A DNA stretch of 64,000 nucleotides from Symbiodinium kawagutii (Eukaryota; Sar; Dinophyceae; Suessiales; Symbiodiniaceae), in assembly GCA_009767595.1 (NCBI GenBank), contig VSDK01026445.1, positions 11,135 to 75,134 of the forward strand, given 5' to 3'. The translations under genes were made by a program, and so were the position numbers. Position 1 is the stretch's first letter, and every line of letters begins with the position of its first letter. The notes under the pieces are model-generated. The model searched no databases. It was given only the letters and a program-made list of their open reading frames with translations, and was not told the origin of the DNA. Of this stretch, positions 35,290 through 48,875 are shown piece by piece.

Positions 35290-36957
35290 ATGATTCCACA
35301 TTTGTTGAGTGCTTTCGCACCCAACTGGAACATCAACACCCTTTGTCAAAGGTCACCAGCCATTTCTGAGATTTCAAACGTCACGAAGCCTGGCGACAGA
35401 ATGTCACGTCCATCTGCTGGGCATCACCCTTGGCCAAGCAATCACAAAGCCTGGGCGCAAGTGGACCGCCTGGGATCAGTTGTCCGCTCACAGAATGCAG
35501 AAACCGCTCGGTGTATGAACCGACCCGCTGGGCTTTGTCTGTGTGTGTGTTTTATGATGTTTTTGGTTTCAATGCACTTATTAATAAACACAAAAATGTG
35601 CACACACACGCACAGATATTTATATATATATATATATACATACATGCCGGCAAACATGCAGCATCATACAAGAAACTACATGCATAGATCGATAATTACT
35701 TCACGCGATGGACCTATCATCCTGGGCGGCATGTGTGGCCAAAGGCAACGCCTCCTGCGGTCTGATGAAGCTAGAAGCCCATGAGCCAAGCAAGTAATCA
35801 ACCCACCCACCTACTAACCACTCACCATATGATTCTTCCAGCAACTGCACGATTTTATAGCAATGTTAAACACAGCTGAACATGCATTAAAAAAAACTCT
35901 TACTTATGAACAATTTCTCATACCCGAACCCAGAGGTTGGTGGATTTTTGAATGCCTCAGCATTCGTCGTTTCTCCAAATGCAACCCTGGCAGTCACAGG
36001 CCGTCAATCCTCCTACCTGCCTACCTAGCCCAGGTTCTTTCACTTATGACCGCTGGCCCACCCAGGATAAGAATCAAACCTTCTCAAGGAGAGACCCACC
36101 TCAACTGCTGGATGTCAATGTGCAATCGGAAGATTCACACCCAACCCCAATTCCTATAGCTTCGTTCGTCGAGGAACCAGGAAGGCCTGGTCAGCGACTG
36201 CACAGACTCCTGCAGCCCAGGGCGTGGCATCCAAAGCCAGAATTTCACATGATAGCAAAGCATCCTTCGAAAAACAACTTTTTCAGTTCCGGTAGTCGGA
36301 TCAGAAGATCACCAAACTCATGGCATGATGCAGGTCTGCCCAATAAAAAATACCATGGATATTTTGATTCCCCCCAACTCTCACAAGAGTCGCGTTCTTA
36401 AGAAGGAAAAGAGTAAGAGTCAAACGTGTTCAGGCTTGGCCTAATCTGATTGATCTATATTGATCTGGGAGCTTGGTATTGTTGCAACTGCGATTTACCA
36501 GTCATCTGCTGCTCACCATACGCGGCCAGTTGCTCCTTGCGCTCTTTCAGCATGCGTGCTCCTCACTGGATCAACTTACTGCACTGGGTCGGGGGAAGTT
36601 TGTTCTTCTTGAGGACGTCTAAGGGGGCGGAGGGAGAAGGATCAGAACCTGCACAAACCTGCAGAATTAGAAATGTATGCAAATAAGTGTTGGGTTTGCA
36701 TGGGAATGGAGAGTGACGAATCTTCTCACAGCAGGGTCAAACGAATATCAGAAGGGTGTAGAGCCTGCAACATGGCAGGGTAACGTCCGTAATTACATTG
36801 TTTTTGATTGATTTGGATGTTTGTGCCCGAGCTGCCCCAGTCACTGGTCAAATTGCAAACTCATTGATCCATGGGACATTGGTCGCTCAGTTGCTCAAAC
36901 AACAACGGCAACCCCATTTTGACTTCTGCTAAGTTCTTGCATCAAGGCCAAGTGGAC
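35290..36957. other. Unassigned, weak coding signals on both strands
   Basis: Minus: RDILSPGFVTFEISEMAGDL near 35360-35420 and CEILALDATPWAAGVCAVAD near 36160-36250. Plus: a 149-codon frame at 35952-36401. A (TA)n run lies at 35620-35640. No family and no consistent splicing, so left open. Confidence 0.25.
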
Positions 36958-37127
36958 CTTAGAACAATTTCTGCCGAGGCTCGATTGGCAGGATCCTCAA
37001 ACAAATAGGCTGGCAGTCTAGGAGGTGATGCGGTGTAGTAGCCTGGCTTGCATGAGACAAGGTTCGATTCAGCCACTTCAAAGGCCATCTGATCCAATAA
37101 AACTCTTGATGTGCCAGCGCCATATTC
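36958..37127 (-). CDS. Well-formed exon, possibly the next hydrolase exon
   Basis: A 170-nt exon after gcaaag with a GT donor: 56 codons plus two bases. It reads EYGAGTSRVLLDQMAFEVAE, then SNLVSCKPGYYTASPPRLPA. It lies just downstream of the ABHD17-like exon at 37377-37410. It joins that exon in phase only if the previous donor is GC rather than GT. Membership is unproven. Confidence 0.5.
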
Positions 37128-37376
37128 CTTTGCCGTCTTTTTGAGATGCAAGAAAATGTGTTTCAGTGTGCATGCGTGTGCTTATAGAATGCTTGAGCAT
37201 CGTGGACTCTGGAACCGCAAAAGTTGTCGAATCAATTTCGAGGGTCAAACTTGGATCATATCACGTGTATTTAGGTGTTCGCTTTTGTAGCTTCTAGCTG
37301 GCGCCCTCTGCTAGTGACCCGGGAGCCCTTGCCAGCTGTGAATGTGTTAACTAACTTTGTGCCATGTCCACTGCAC

Positions 37377-40300
37377 CTGGAAATCCAAAGAAATGGATCG
37401 CTGGCACAGCCTGAGCAGCGCTGGGAGCCAAGAAAAAAACTCGCGACATTGATTGTACTTGCAACTCAATTGACCGTGAAACGCATGCAAGTGTCGTGAT
37501 TTGTAACAAGGTCTCATGATGGTCCATGCAGCTCAGCCAAGGCTCTAGGAATGAAGCATCGCCAAACAGGTTTGAGTTGTGCTCCATTTTCGATGGCGTC
37601 ACCAGCAATTTTCGGGCGCGACATCGCCTAGTACGGTGGAGGGCATGATAACACTGGGATAGTCTATGTGAAAGAGAGGGGGAGATAAAGAAAAAATGCT
37701 GACACTCGATCCAGTCCCTCTTGGACGTGGATCATGGAACGAAAAACCAGCGTATGGCTGGGAAAAGAACCTTCTGAAAAGCCAACGGCAACAGAGGCGA
37801 AGCGCTCCTGAGGAGTCGAGAAAAAGCCCTCGCTTGCCACTGAAAAAGAAAGGCACGCAACAAGCATGAGGAACCGAGAGGACATGTGCCTGGGAGCCTG
37901 AAGACCAATGTTGAGTCTGTGGCAAAAAATGCCAGAATACATAATAAGAGCACACAAATTTGTTGATACATCGCACTCCCGAAAAACAAGCCCGCCATAT
38001 GACAAGGGCGTAAAGGCTTGGATTTATTCGGGGTTCATCTGGACCCTCAAATCTCACCCGCTTTAAAAATTGCAAAGCAATGTCAAAACATGTAGATTCG
38101 ATCTGATCCCATTGAAACACTATGCAGCCAAGCCGCTTGAAGAGTTTCAGCGAATGTTCTGCTGGAATAAGGCTATCAGCTTCACCGTGGATGAACAGCG
38201 TCGAACAGGACACGTTCGCAATGATCCTGTGATCATTGGGTTCTCCGGAAATCCATCGCATCCTTACTGGGGTAAATGACCAGCCCAGAGTTGATATCAT
38301 TTGATTGCTGAAGTGCCCAAGTGCCAATATGACTAGGGCCAAGGCTGCCCACAATTTCATAGTTAGGCAATGTATCGTGTGGAGTGAAATCACATGCTGC
38401 GTCTGTGCATGTGAAGGGTACGCCACCTTTATGTAGATACATTTGTGTGGGAGACAATATGCCATGGACTATGGAAGAGCACACAACATGCCCACACACT
38501 TGCGTAGCCATGTCATCTGTCCTCAGGATTAATTAGAAAAATGAATATTGACGCGCGCAATTGTATGCATGTGTGGCAGATTTGGGGACACTCTCACGCT
38601 CGCACGCACGTTGATTCATTTAAAGTGTAGAACACATCATTCGAGGAATGTCGTCTCAGCAAAGCCTTGTGGCAGAGACGTAATTGACCTACCCTCCAGT
38701 GACACGGACCCTGTCAAGAGGGTATTGTTTTGGGGTTGAGAAGCGCTCAAAAAGATGTTCTGCAACTCCCTCGCTAATATGAACACGCACACGGCCAATC
38801 AGAAACACACAGCAAGAATGTTTCACAATGTTTCATTGACTCCTTTCATTCGAAAGCCTTTCCCAAACCTTTCCCCTACCTCCTCCGGCACCAACGAAAG
38901 CAGACCCGGGTTCAACCCCGGCCCCGGGAGCACCGCCTGCTGTTGGGGAAGCGCTCAGTGAAGGTCCAGGCCAACACGCGGCCTACGATGCTCTGCACCG
39001 CTGCTTTGATGGAGGAAAAAGCTGAGACCAGGATGAGGCCACCCACCTCAACGCTCGGGAAAATCTGTGGAGCAAGTGAGTCAATGAATAAATCGGAAAT
39101 AATCGAAATGCAAATAGTATGTATAGAACGAGTGTATGTATATTTGATTATTTGTGCATATACGATGATATTTGATGTGCGATCGTTGCTCAAATGCAAG
39201 CTTGAGATTGAATAAAAACAACCATCAGTGAGCTTTCATAACTGTTCACCACCTCTTGCTGGGGATGTGCATTTTGCTGGGTGGTATGGATCAGCCTCCA
39301 TTGACCATACCCAGCAATCTACTGGGCCAAAAGGAATAGCACGAAGTGTTGGCAATGGCTCAAGTGCTGCTTCGAAAATCAAGTGATTTGATTCACACTT
39401 GTCAGATGGTAGGACGAGGCAGTATCGAAAATAAGGCGGCCTCTCTCTCTCTATCGCCATCTGGTGGCGGCCTAATCTGTTCTAATTCACAGAACGGGTA
39501 TAGTACCGGTGTGTGTGTGTGTGTGCGTATGGCTGCGCGTATCTCTCTCTCTCTCTCTCGCTCAATGTGTGATAATGTGTGCGTATTTCAAGAGACCCCA
39601 ATCGAGCACAGTATGCTGCATACTGCATCACTGAGCAGTTCAGCTCGTGTGACGTGTCAGAGATGTCACTGACATTCAGAAGGAAACCACGTCCACGTTC
39701 AACCCTATCCCACCCCTAGATGCCACCAAGGGCGCTGGATATTGCGCAGCCAAAAATACCTGGACAAAGCGAGTGGTCTTAGATGATCTTAGGCTGACAA
39801 GACTTTCCTTCCAAAGAATCACTGAGGATGAGCGCGGTGCGCTTCTTAAGAAAAGCAGATTCGCTGTTGGATTCATTCTGAAAAAAAAACATTGAGAAGT
39901 CTCACGGCAAAGACCCAAAAAAAGGTTCGAACATTGTGGGCTAAAGTGAGCCTCTCAGGTCATTCAAGCCGAAGTGTGCTGGCAAACATCACCAATCATC
40001 ACCCTTGCACTTGACAAGATTGCCGAACGAATGTGTGGAACTGGAGCTTCGTTTTCTGTGCAGTTTCTGTTGTTGTCCAAGGTACTGCTGGGCCACTTCC
40101 CAGCGATCTGCCGAAGAGGATGATCTGGGAATATCTGACGCCGATTTCCTGAGCACACGGCAGACTCCCGTAAGGAGAGGACACAAAAAATGTATAAAAA
40201 TGTCACATAGATGGTGCCCACCAAAAAAGTGTAGCTTTTCGAAGGACCCCAACCATCCATGGCTTACCATTCTCGAATTGCTTTTGGGTGATGGCCTGAA

Positions 40301-40694
40301 TTCTGATTTCTGGACTCCCTCCATCGCGTCCATTGTGCAATGCCAAGTGTCATCGACCAAAAACCGGAAGGCCGTGAGTGCCACTTCGTACACTGCGTCC
40401 TCCGATGGCTCCATAGAATGAAGCAAGCCGTATCCTAGGCGGGCTGAAGGCTGAACTGGGAACCCACCGGTGCTTAACCACATGCCCCACCTGGCCATTC
40501 CTATCCTCATACCCCAAAGTTGGATGATTTCTCTAGGGAGTCCTGCAAAGAATACTGAATCAGTTTTGAGTCTTAAAACTTCCAATTACACCATGGCAGC
40601 TGCTTGTAAAGGCCGACACTTTAAAACACCCAGCGGTGCCTTGTCCATGTTTGAATTCCAAGTTTCCAGGATATTCCACTGCAAGCACGTTCAC
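37377..40694 (-). CDS. ABHD17-type alpha/beta hydrolase, eight exons (partial model)
   Basis: A serine hydrolase; animal ABHD17 enzymes remove palmitate from membrane proteins. Exons: 40667-40694 (VNVLAVEYPG), 40358-40434 (GLLHSMEPSEDAVYEVALTA), 40086-40148 (IILFGRSLGSGPA), 39736-39759 (VFLAAQYP), 38941-39064 (VGGLILVSAFSSIKAAVQSI), 38134-38242 (VSCSTLFIHGEADSLIPAEH), 37546-37627 (LLVTPSKMEHNSNLFGDASF) and 37377-37410 (AVPAIHFFGFP). All seven joins close in phase. The triad is complete: Ser in GRSLGSG, Asp in HGEAD, His in MEHNSN. Donors in order: GA, GT, GT, GC, GC, GC, GA, GT. The oxyanion exon (HGN-like) and the N-terminus should lie upstream of 40.7 kb but were not found. In animals an N-terminal Cys-rich palmitoylated tail precedes this domain; whether one exists here is unknown. 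Confidence 0.92.
39508..39560. repeat. (GT)n then (CT)n tracts in a hydrolase intron
   Basis: A GT run at about 39508-39526 and a CT run at about 39540-39560. They lie in the intron between the 24-nt exon and the exon at 38941-39064. Confidence 0.93.
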
Positions 40695-40749
40695 CTGACA
40701 CAGAAATGGAATCATGTATTTAAATGAAGGGTATGGACGACCATGGGAC

Positions 40750-43640
40750 GGCCAATCTGAGTAAGGTGCAGGAACTTCTGTCGTGAATAAGGCGGTGTTA
40801 CAGAAAGCACGTGGCATGGAATCTAATTGCAAACATGTTGCGTCATGTGGTGTCCAAAAAGTACATTACATTCTCAAAACTAATTCTTTATGTTCCACGG
40901 TTTCACGGTTACTCTTTCATTCCATCCTTTTTTTCCCCGCAACCTGTGATCTTTTTATATATATATATACATATATCTTTTTGCAACCGCTGGGAAGGAG
41001 CTCCTTACAATTTGCTTGATCGAACAGCCCCATGGGCAATTTGGTTCAGGAGTTTCTCTGGCAAACGCCCCAGTTCCCAATGTCATCTTCAACTGTTTGG
41101 AGTTCATCTAGCAAAGTTTGCCAAACCATCACGTGTTTACATAGGTCAACCTTCTTGTTTGCAATGCATGCATTCATACATTGTATACCAAATCTGCCAC
41201 ACAGATCTATATAAATCAATATCTTCAGCAATATATTATATCCAAATATGCAGATGGACATGCACACACACACACACACGTGTACACATCTCCGAGAAAA
41301 GTGAGTTCCAAGGAGTTTTCTTCCACCGTGCCTTGGAAAAACATCAACCCAGAAAGCATGATGCTCATAGAGTTTACGCAAAAAGTTAACCAAAACAAAT
41401 GAGACCTCTGTCATTGTCAGCTTGACTTGTTCTTTCTTCCATCTATCCGAACCTATCTGCCTATATCTGTCATCTGTCTATCAAGTCATACTATCTCATA
41501 CTAAGTCTATTTCCATTCAACATCACCGATTCCCAAAGTCACACTGGGACTCCTGCGGCCAGCTGCCGGCCTTGAACTGATCACGAATGTGACGTAGAAC
41601 GGCAAATGACATGCCCAAGTCTTCCTCGGATCAGGCAAGCCATTCAGAATATTCCTTCGGATTGGAAGAAAACCAAGGGCCTGGGTCAATATAGCAGTGG
41701 CGAACATCCTGAAACCACGTGAAGGGGCTTTGTTCGGATGTCCATTCGAAACTTTGGTGCTGATTTTGACCCATTAAAAGAAACAGCCTTGAATCAAGAG
41801 GGAATGGTGTCCCAACGACAGGGTGCCATCTATGATCCACCCAAATGCCCATGGGATCTCCGTCTTAGATCAAAAGGTGACAGTACAATGATTCATGCCC
41901 CCGAAGCACAGTGGACTCCTGTTGCCCCAGCCAACGACAATACCCATTGTATAATTTTCAGAAACCTCCTGACAACAAACACACCTGGAAGGTTCACGCC
42001 AAACAAACAGACAAACCAGCCAATCCGAGGATGATCCCAAAGACTTGTTTCATATCCGTTGTCGGCACAACCGCACTGTGTTCTGACTGCACATGACGAA
42101 CATCCTTTCAATAGTTTTCAAGAATTATCAAGTCACAGTGGAGTAATGCTGACCTCAGGGTTCATCTCCTTACGTTTGGGGCCAATGGCTTGTTTCAAGT
42201 ACACCATAGCTCCACTGCCACACGACCTCGGAGCCCAGTGTCCGCATTAGCATGGAAGAATAGGATCACCGTGGCAGCTTTAGGCGCTGGAAACCACAGG
42301 CAAGGAATACCACTGCTGTCAGCCTCAACGCCTCAGTGCCGACTTTGCAACGCCAATGGTGTCATCCGCACTTGACATCCCCTGGTACAGCTGTGTTGTT
42401 TTCGGGCTTGGGAACCAATGTGGCTAGCTGATTTGTGGTTACCCCATGTGACAGCTTTGAGCAGGACTAGGTTGCAACCACGAGGAAATTGGAACAAACC
42501 GGTCTGGGGATTAAAATTCAAAGAATTGAAGAACATTAAAGTACCAAACTTTATAGTTTTGCCTTTTCTCTCTCCATCGAAGGAGATAAGGATCTCTCTC
42601 TCGCTCTCTCTGAATTTTGCATCCAGCCTGTATGGCTACCCTGGAGGGCGAACCTCCATCGGTGTGTCCATGATTTTCTCACCACACCGTGCATCAAATG
42701 CGAAAATACAAAAAACTAGAAACTGAAACCGTAAGATTTGAGCTCAAAATAACGGTCGGGTCACCCATCGAACAAGTACGCACTAACCCCCAACAAACCT
42801 CTCTAGTTGCGAATTCAAACTTCTGCCCTCTGCAGATCACAACTTTTAAAACAAAAGGAGCAATTTATCCTGCTCTGCAAATGGCTTCATTTCCCCCAGT
42901 TTTCCGACTCATGCCATCTTCCAGTATCTTCCAATTTGCAACTATGTTTGAAGTAAAGGCTGCGGTCAACATTTGATGAAAGCGTGTTAGAATCTTCTCT
43001 TGGGGGATGTTGACAACGAAAACCTTCTAGGAACAGGTTGATGCAGCCCAAGTTGTGCGATCCAACACGCGCCCTCCAAGCTCACACGCTGGCATCCTCC
43101 GTCCAGTTGCCCACACGCTTTGGTGAGATGACGCTGTTCCACGGGATCCAGCATAAGTTCCTGCGAGAAAGTGGTATCTCAGAGCGGCAGAACGTATGGC
43201 AAATCACAAACGGAGAATGCCTTGAATGTCCCACCTGTTACATACATACGCTTGCATACGCGCACTACATTACATCACATCAATTCACATTCATATGCTG
43301 ATAGATGCATAAGCAGCAAACCTGAGACAAATCAGGATATGAATGCAATAAAGAAATGACTCTGGCATAGCAATTCGCACATTCCATTTGCAGTATGCGT
43401 TGCTTTTTGCAGACTACGCCGCTATGCATCGCGACGCTCCTCTTGTAGGACTGCCGCCCATACGACGCTTGTGGTGCTGGGAAAACGAAGCGGTTTCCCA
43501 AATTTCCAAGCATCGACCTGGTACCACACTGAGTTCGGCAGGCCGTGGGTTGATAGTGATAGTTGTTATAGCTACAGGTGTACAAAACAACCAACAACCA
43601 ACAACAATACATTCCTCACATCCAAAGACAAACTTCATCA
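40750..43640. other. Unresolved region upstream of the hydrolase
   Basis: Should contain the 5' hydrolase exons. Minus candidates: VDLCKHVMVWQTLLDELQTV near 41080-41160, HCYIDPGPWFSSNPKEYSEW near 41640-41710, and GSGAMVYLKQAIGPKRKEMN near 42150-42230. On the plus strand 43038-43230 reads VQLPTRFGEMTLFHGIQHKF, while the opposite strand is also open there. A CA run is at 41259-41280. Nothing could be assigned. Confidence 0.3.
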
Positions 43641-43674
43641 TTAGATATCATCAGCATCATGGTCAACATTATCA

Positions 43675-43701
43675 TCATCACCATTCATCACATTCATCAC
43701 A

Positions 43702-43763
<62 letters not shown>

Positions 43764-43764
43764 A

Positions 43765-43858
<94 letters not shown>

Positions 43859-43869
43859 ACAACAACAAC
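43675..43869. repeat. Compound (CAT)n-(CATCGT)n-(CAT)n-(CAA)n tract
   Basis: About 20 CAT units, then roughly ten CGTCAT hexamers from about 43767 to 43827, then CAT again, then CAA. It yields polyHis, polySer, polyAsp and polyMet pseudo-proteins in six frames. No gene. Confidence 0.97.
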
Positions 43870-43899
43870 AATTCGTCTGATGAAACATATGCGTATACG

Positions 43900-45300
43900 G
43901 AAACTACGTGCATATTTGTGCATGATGCGAGCATAGGCAAATATTTTCACGAACATTTATATACATGAAAAAATACGTACTGAAATAAGCCTTCTTCTCT
44001 GCACTTTGGCATATATCTTAATCTCTCTGTGTGTATGAATGTCACTTGAAATTCTCGTTCATGACTGTTCATACGCCAGGTAACATTAACCCCCCTTGTA
44101 AGCCATGACCCAATGGATTGCTTAGCAGCTGACATGATGACTTTGATGGTCACATGATGTCTTTCGCCATCCATGCCCCTGGATGCGGTTCTGGCAAAGC
44201 ACAACCTGTCTTGGAATTGCTGTCTTGAGTTTTCAGTGACAAGCGGATCCGTCATGAGCATGTCACATCATGTGATATCGTGCAACTATGTGAGGCATTG
44301 TGAGGCCACCCCATTGTGAGGCCATATCCACCCATCATCCCTCAAATGAACAACTGAAATGGACAGAGAAAGTATACAAAAACGCAGCCCGGCAGCTTCC
44401 AGCTTTCACGTCGACTGCCCCCCGGCCTCTACCCAGCGGCCGGCAGGTGCCAGGCCAGGGCAGGCTTTCGAGCACAGGACATGCTGGGCTGAGCCAACTG
44501 CAGGAGGCAAATGATCTATGTAGAATCTGATCACATGGAGAGTAATAGGCTGAACATTACTCTCTCTCTCTCCCTCTCTCTCTCTATCGGTTCTACATGG
44601 CTTTTTATCATAAGAGTGGCTGAGAATTAAACAAAAACGATTGCAGTAAGCCAAACAAAGATGATAAAACGGGATAAGACTATGATATTTTCACGTATGA
44701 CAATCTTATGGGAAGGTGCAGTTTGCACCAAGGTACCCCACCAGAGTCTGCCCCAATGGCCTACATGCAGTGTGTACAACATATACCAATTCGCTGTATG
44801 ACACATGATAACAAACTCAATACACAAGCACACACACACAATGCACACCCACAAACACACACACACAGACACACACACACACACCACACGCATCTCTCTC
44901 TCTCGCTCTCCATTTCCCTGTTTCATCAATGAATTTAATGTATCATTATCCAAACGTTTATCGTTAACCAACATTTTATCTCGGCAAACTTCATGGTTTA
45001 TCCGGTGAATTTTTCATGGTGCCCAGGCTCTCGCACTCATATCTATGTAAACGTATAAATAAATAAACAAACACATACAGTATACATATATACCTCCCCC
45101 TCTCTCTCTCTCTCTCTCTTCTTGGCGCACTGCAGAAGCTGACTTTGGCTATTTTCGTAATTGGTAACGTGCACAAAAACGCAGGGCTCACAGTTAAAAC
45201 GGGCGATCTTCACAACATTTCACAACCATTATCTCCTCCTCCTCCTCTTTTACCCACTCTATTTCTCATATCTTCTCCATTTTCATCCCCTTTCAGGTGC
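43900..45300. other. No gene recognised; microsatellites
   Basis: Contains CT at about 44556-44586, CA at about 44827-44884 followed by CT, and CT at 45093-45120. Downstream PPR exons could lie here, but none was recognised. Confidence 0.4.
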
Positions 45301-45312
45301 TTAGCACAGCAC

Positions 45313-48300
45313 CAAGGGACGTTCCAAGACCTCTGCGACCGTATCGGGATCTCCAGCATGGGCATAGGCAGCGATGACCTCAGCCCCAACCATTTGAAAG
45401 ACAGGAAAAGTAAACAAATACATTCCTATTGCTATAGCCCATAGCGGATTACAGTAAATAGCCCATAGCAGATGACAGTGAATAGTCCATTGTAGATTAC
45501 AGTATGTAGTAAAACTAATCAGTAAAGTCATGGCTGCCTCTCTCTCTCTCTCTCTCTCTCTCTGGTTTGTCTATTTTTTTTGTCTCCCTCTCTCTCTCTC
45601 TCTCTCCACCTACGTGAAATCATCATATTTAGGCATAGGCTTAGGCCACCCTCCTCAAAATCAAGCGGAAACTGTGCGACGGCGATCACTGCACTCCAGG
45701 CAGGCCGCAGTGTTGTACGAGATGATGTTTGGCTCCAGATTCAGTTGCCTTCAGCAACTTGACTGTTCAAAAATCACGCAGCCAAACTCACCACGGTTCC
45801 CCTTCCAAAGTTCTTGATTTGGTACTCTCTCTCTCTCTCGTCGGGCGTGGCGGACCAGCTACTGTCAAGTACTGTCCAGAATTGACCTGTACACAAAATG
45901 CTTGTCCTCTCAATGCAATTCTCTAGACAAATTTCCAGAGTAAAGTGTGAGACCAAGTACTGTACATTATACAATGCGTGTAGTTCAAGTGCCTAGCAAA
46001 GCAACTGCAAAACATCTTGTTTGAAGCCTTGCCCACCAAACTGCCTCCGTTCCCTACCGTTGGCCCATGCCATATGGCCATGTCTCTCTCTCTCTCTCTC
46101 TTTCCTGCCCCGCTATTAACAAGCCATGTGTTCTAGGATGAAAGACATTCAGCAACGGTGGCAATGGGCCGGGTCGCAGCATGTCATCCAAGCACTCCAA
46201 GGCAGCTCTGGGATCATGGTCTCGGCACAGCTGAGCGGTTTTTCAATGGAACTGAGGACCGCGAGAGACGCAACATGCAGGGAACAAAATGGATCAAAAT
46301 GGGATGATGGATGAGCTCGATTCTGAATGATAGTTTACTCATGGGCCTTGGCAATCCAAAAAATGTAGATCCAAACCACTAGTCACATGCAGATCCTTAA
46401 TTTCTGGACTCTTGGGCGATAATGCACCCAGGCCAAAACAGTTGCACGTTTTTGGAAAATCATTCCTTCACATGCCTTCCCGCTAGTCATTGGCGAAGAA
46501 CGGACGGTTGCGGAAACCTCTGGGCATCTGAGGCACTTCGTGCGTGGCCCTTGATCAAAGTGTTGTAGGACACAATGTTCGGCCTTGCAAGTGATGCGGC
46601 AATACCATCCAAATCACAAGTGGTCTATTAAAGTATGTCCATTCAATCTTTTCTTGCTCGAGTATCTTTCTCCTTCTCCTTGTTTAGTGTGAGAAATCCG
46701 TCTGTTTGCTCAGTATGGGTAGGGGCTTTCCAAGTCCAAACTGCTGACCAGGCACTGGATGCTTCTCCGCTCCTTGGCTGTCGATCTGCAGAGGGTCTCT
46801 TCTTCATACAGTTTTTCATGACATGTTTCGGCAAAATTTCCCCTGTAAACTTTTTGTGAGAAGCAGTTTGCTTCTTTCTAAGATGGACGCGACTCACATG
46901 AGACGCTGGGATCCCCCACTGCCAGTGCCACATGAAAAAAGCTTCGTATGAGTTCTTCCGTCAATCAACATGATAATATATGGTAATCATAATCTTGTTT
47001 GTCCCACATCATCAACGCATGTCAACGCGAAAAAATAGGGCAGTTCATGGCAGCTCATTAAGAGCGGGAAAAAAACGGCTGAGCTTCCATTTCTTGAAGC
47101 CATTGCATCGCCCGCGGAACATCACCGCAATTGGCACATGCTGAGAGCACCGCATTCGCTGCAAGAATATTGTTTTCCGCGCCAGTAGCTGCAAGGCGCT
47201 CAAACCATTGAACCTGCAGGCGGGGAAATCCAACACTTTCAGGAAAGGAACAGGAGAAAATATGAGAAATAAGCATGCCCTCCGGAAAGGTATCTTGCCC
47301 TATGCTTGTAGAAGAACACCCCTATTCAGAGCTCGTAGGGATGCAAAAGTTTACATAAAGGTCATAAAGTCAGAGAAGTTTGGCTGAACCATGTGACCAT
47401 GTGTATACATTTTTGGAGCAATGCACTGATGACCATTTCGATGCCAAACCATGAAACAAGAACCAACGTGTTCTGATTGACATTGCATTGCCGTGCGCTA
47501 CACTACCCGGCCAGCGAGTGCATAATCTGAATATGCAAAGCCCTCACACATTTCGCACACATGGACAAAGCATGTAGCTATGTACAATCAAACACATGCG
47601 TAGATGTATCCAAAAATGCCGCAATATCCAACGCCTCTATCGAATTGAATGGTTTGTTGGGAGTCACCCGTTTGGGTTGCAATACCAACCAATGACTCGC
47701 AAACCATTCGCCTGGTGATTCTCTCAGGTACTCTCAGGTGCAATTCTTCGGGATCACGGATTTATATAAATACATCACTACAACAAGAAAGAGTCAGAAT
47801 TCTTCTCCAACATTCTTTTGAATACTAAAAGTGTGGCCCTTTGCAAACAACAATCCAACACCATCCAGCACCAATCAGCACAGTGGCGGGGATTGGCTGA
47901 ATCTGAACCTGGAAACGGTCGAACATGGCTAGACATGGCGTGTGTGCGGTTGGCGTACCACTACAACCTGCCACCTGACAATGCGTCATCCAGTGCCCCT
48001 TAGCTGAGGCACAGCTGAATCCACATCGCCCTCACGTGCAAAGCCATCGATGATGATGCCATACTTTACCCGGTCTCAGTTGTGAAACTTCTCAGGGCTG
48101 CGTAAAAATGGACCGGGTAAGTATGGATCATGCTGCATCCAAAATCTACTCGCAATTGCGGTGACCGTCTGGATGCATGCATCTTCAAATAATTTGTTTC
48201 GGAATGTGTTCAACATACCATGTCTATCAATCACTTTGTTTTGTCCGCTAAAGTGACTCTTGTTCAAGAGGTTCAATGCTTTTTTGGCCTCACCCTGGTT

Positions 48301-48824
48301 TTGGTGGTTGGTCAAGGCCTTTGAATGAAAACTCGAAATGTCAGCGTGATTCTGCGGTCTGCAAACCTTTCGCAGCAGTTGCCCAAGTAAATCAGCGCAT
48401 GCATCAATAGCGAAGGAGTTTCAACTTCCTGCCACGGTGTTCCCTTCTTTTGTTGCACCTCTTTTTCAACCAAGCTGACCAACCGGTGGAAAAATCTGAG
48501 TTTCCATCACAACTCACAACGAATGTGCATCCAACATACTCCAACGTGCCTGGGGAAAGCCAATTAGGAGACATACATTGCACAACCAAACCGAGACCTT
48601 CACCATATAGACCGATGTGCTGCTTGTGTGGCAGTGCTTGAATTGCCACCCAACACAAAAGTTGCATTGCTTGGGATCTTGTGACAAGATGCTTGGCTTC
48701 ACAGCGTTGCTTTCCATACTTGCCAGCAACTCTGCAGCCCTCCGCGGATTGTTGGCTTTGGCATAGGAAGTCAGCAGTGCCTGTGGAGTGCTGCCAGCGG
48801 CAAGTGCTGCTCCCAATCAGCCAA

Positions 48825-48875
<51 letters not shown>

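Noticed and set aside
37599..38465. 288-codon minus open frame, the longest in the window
   Set aside because: It contains one true hydrolase exon (38134-38242), but the rest runs through introns. Phase and homology require splicing instead.
43388..43956. Open frames with polySer, polyHis, polyAsp or polyMet
   Set aside because: All are translations of the CAT/CATCGT microsatellite.
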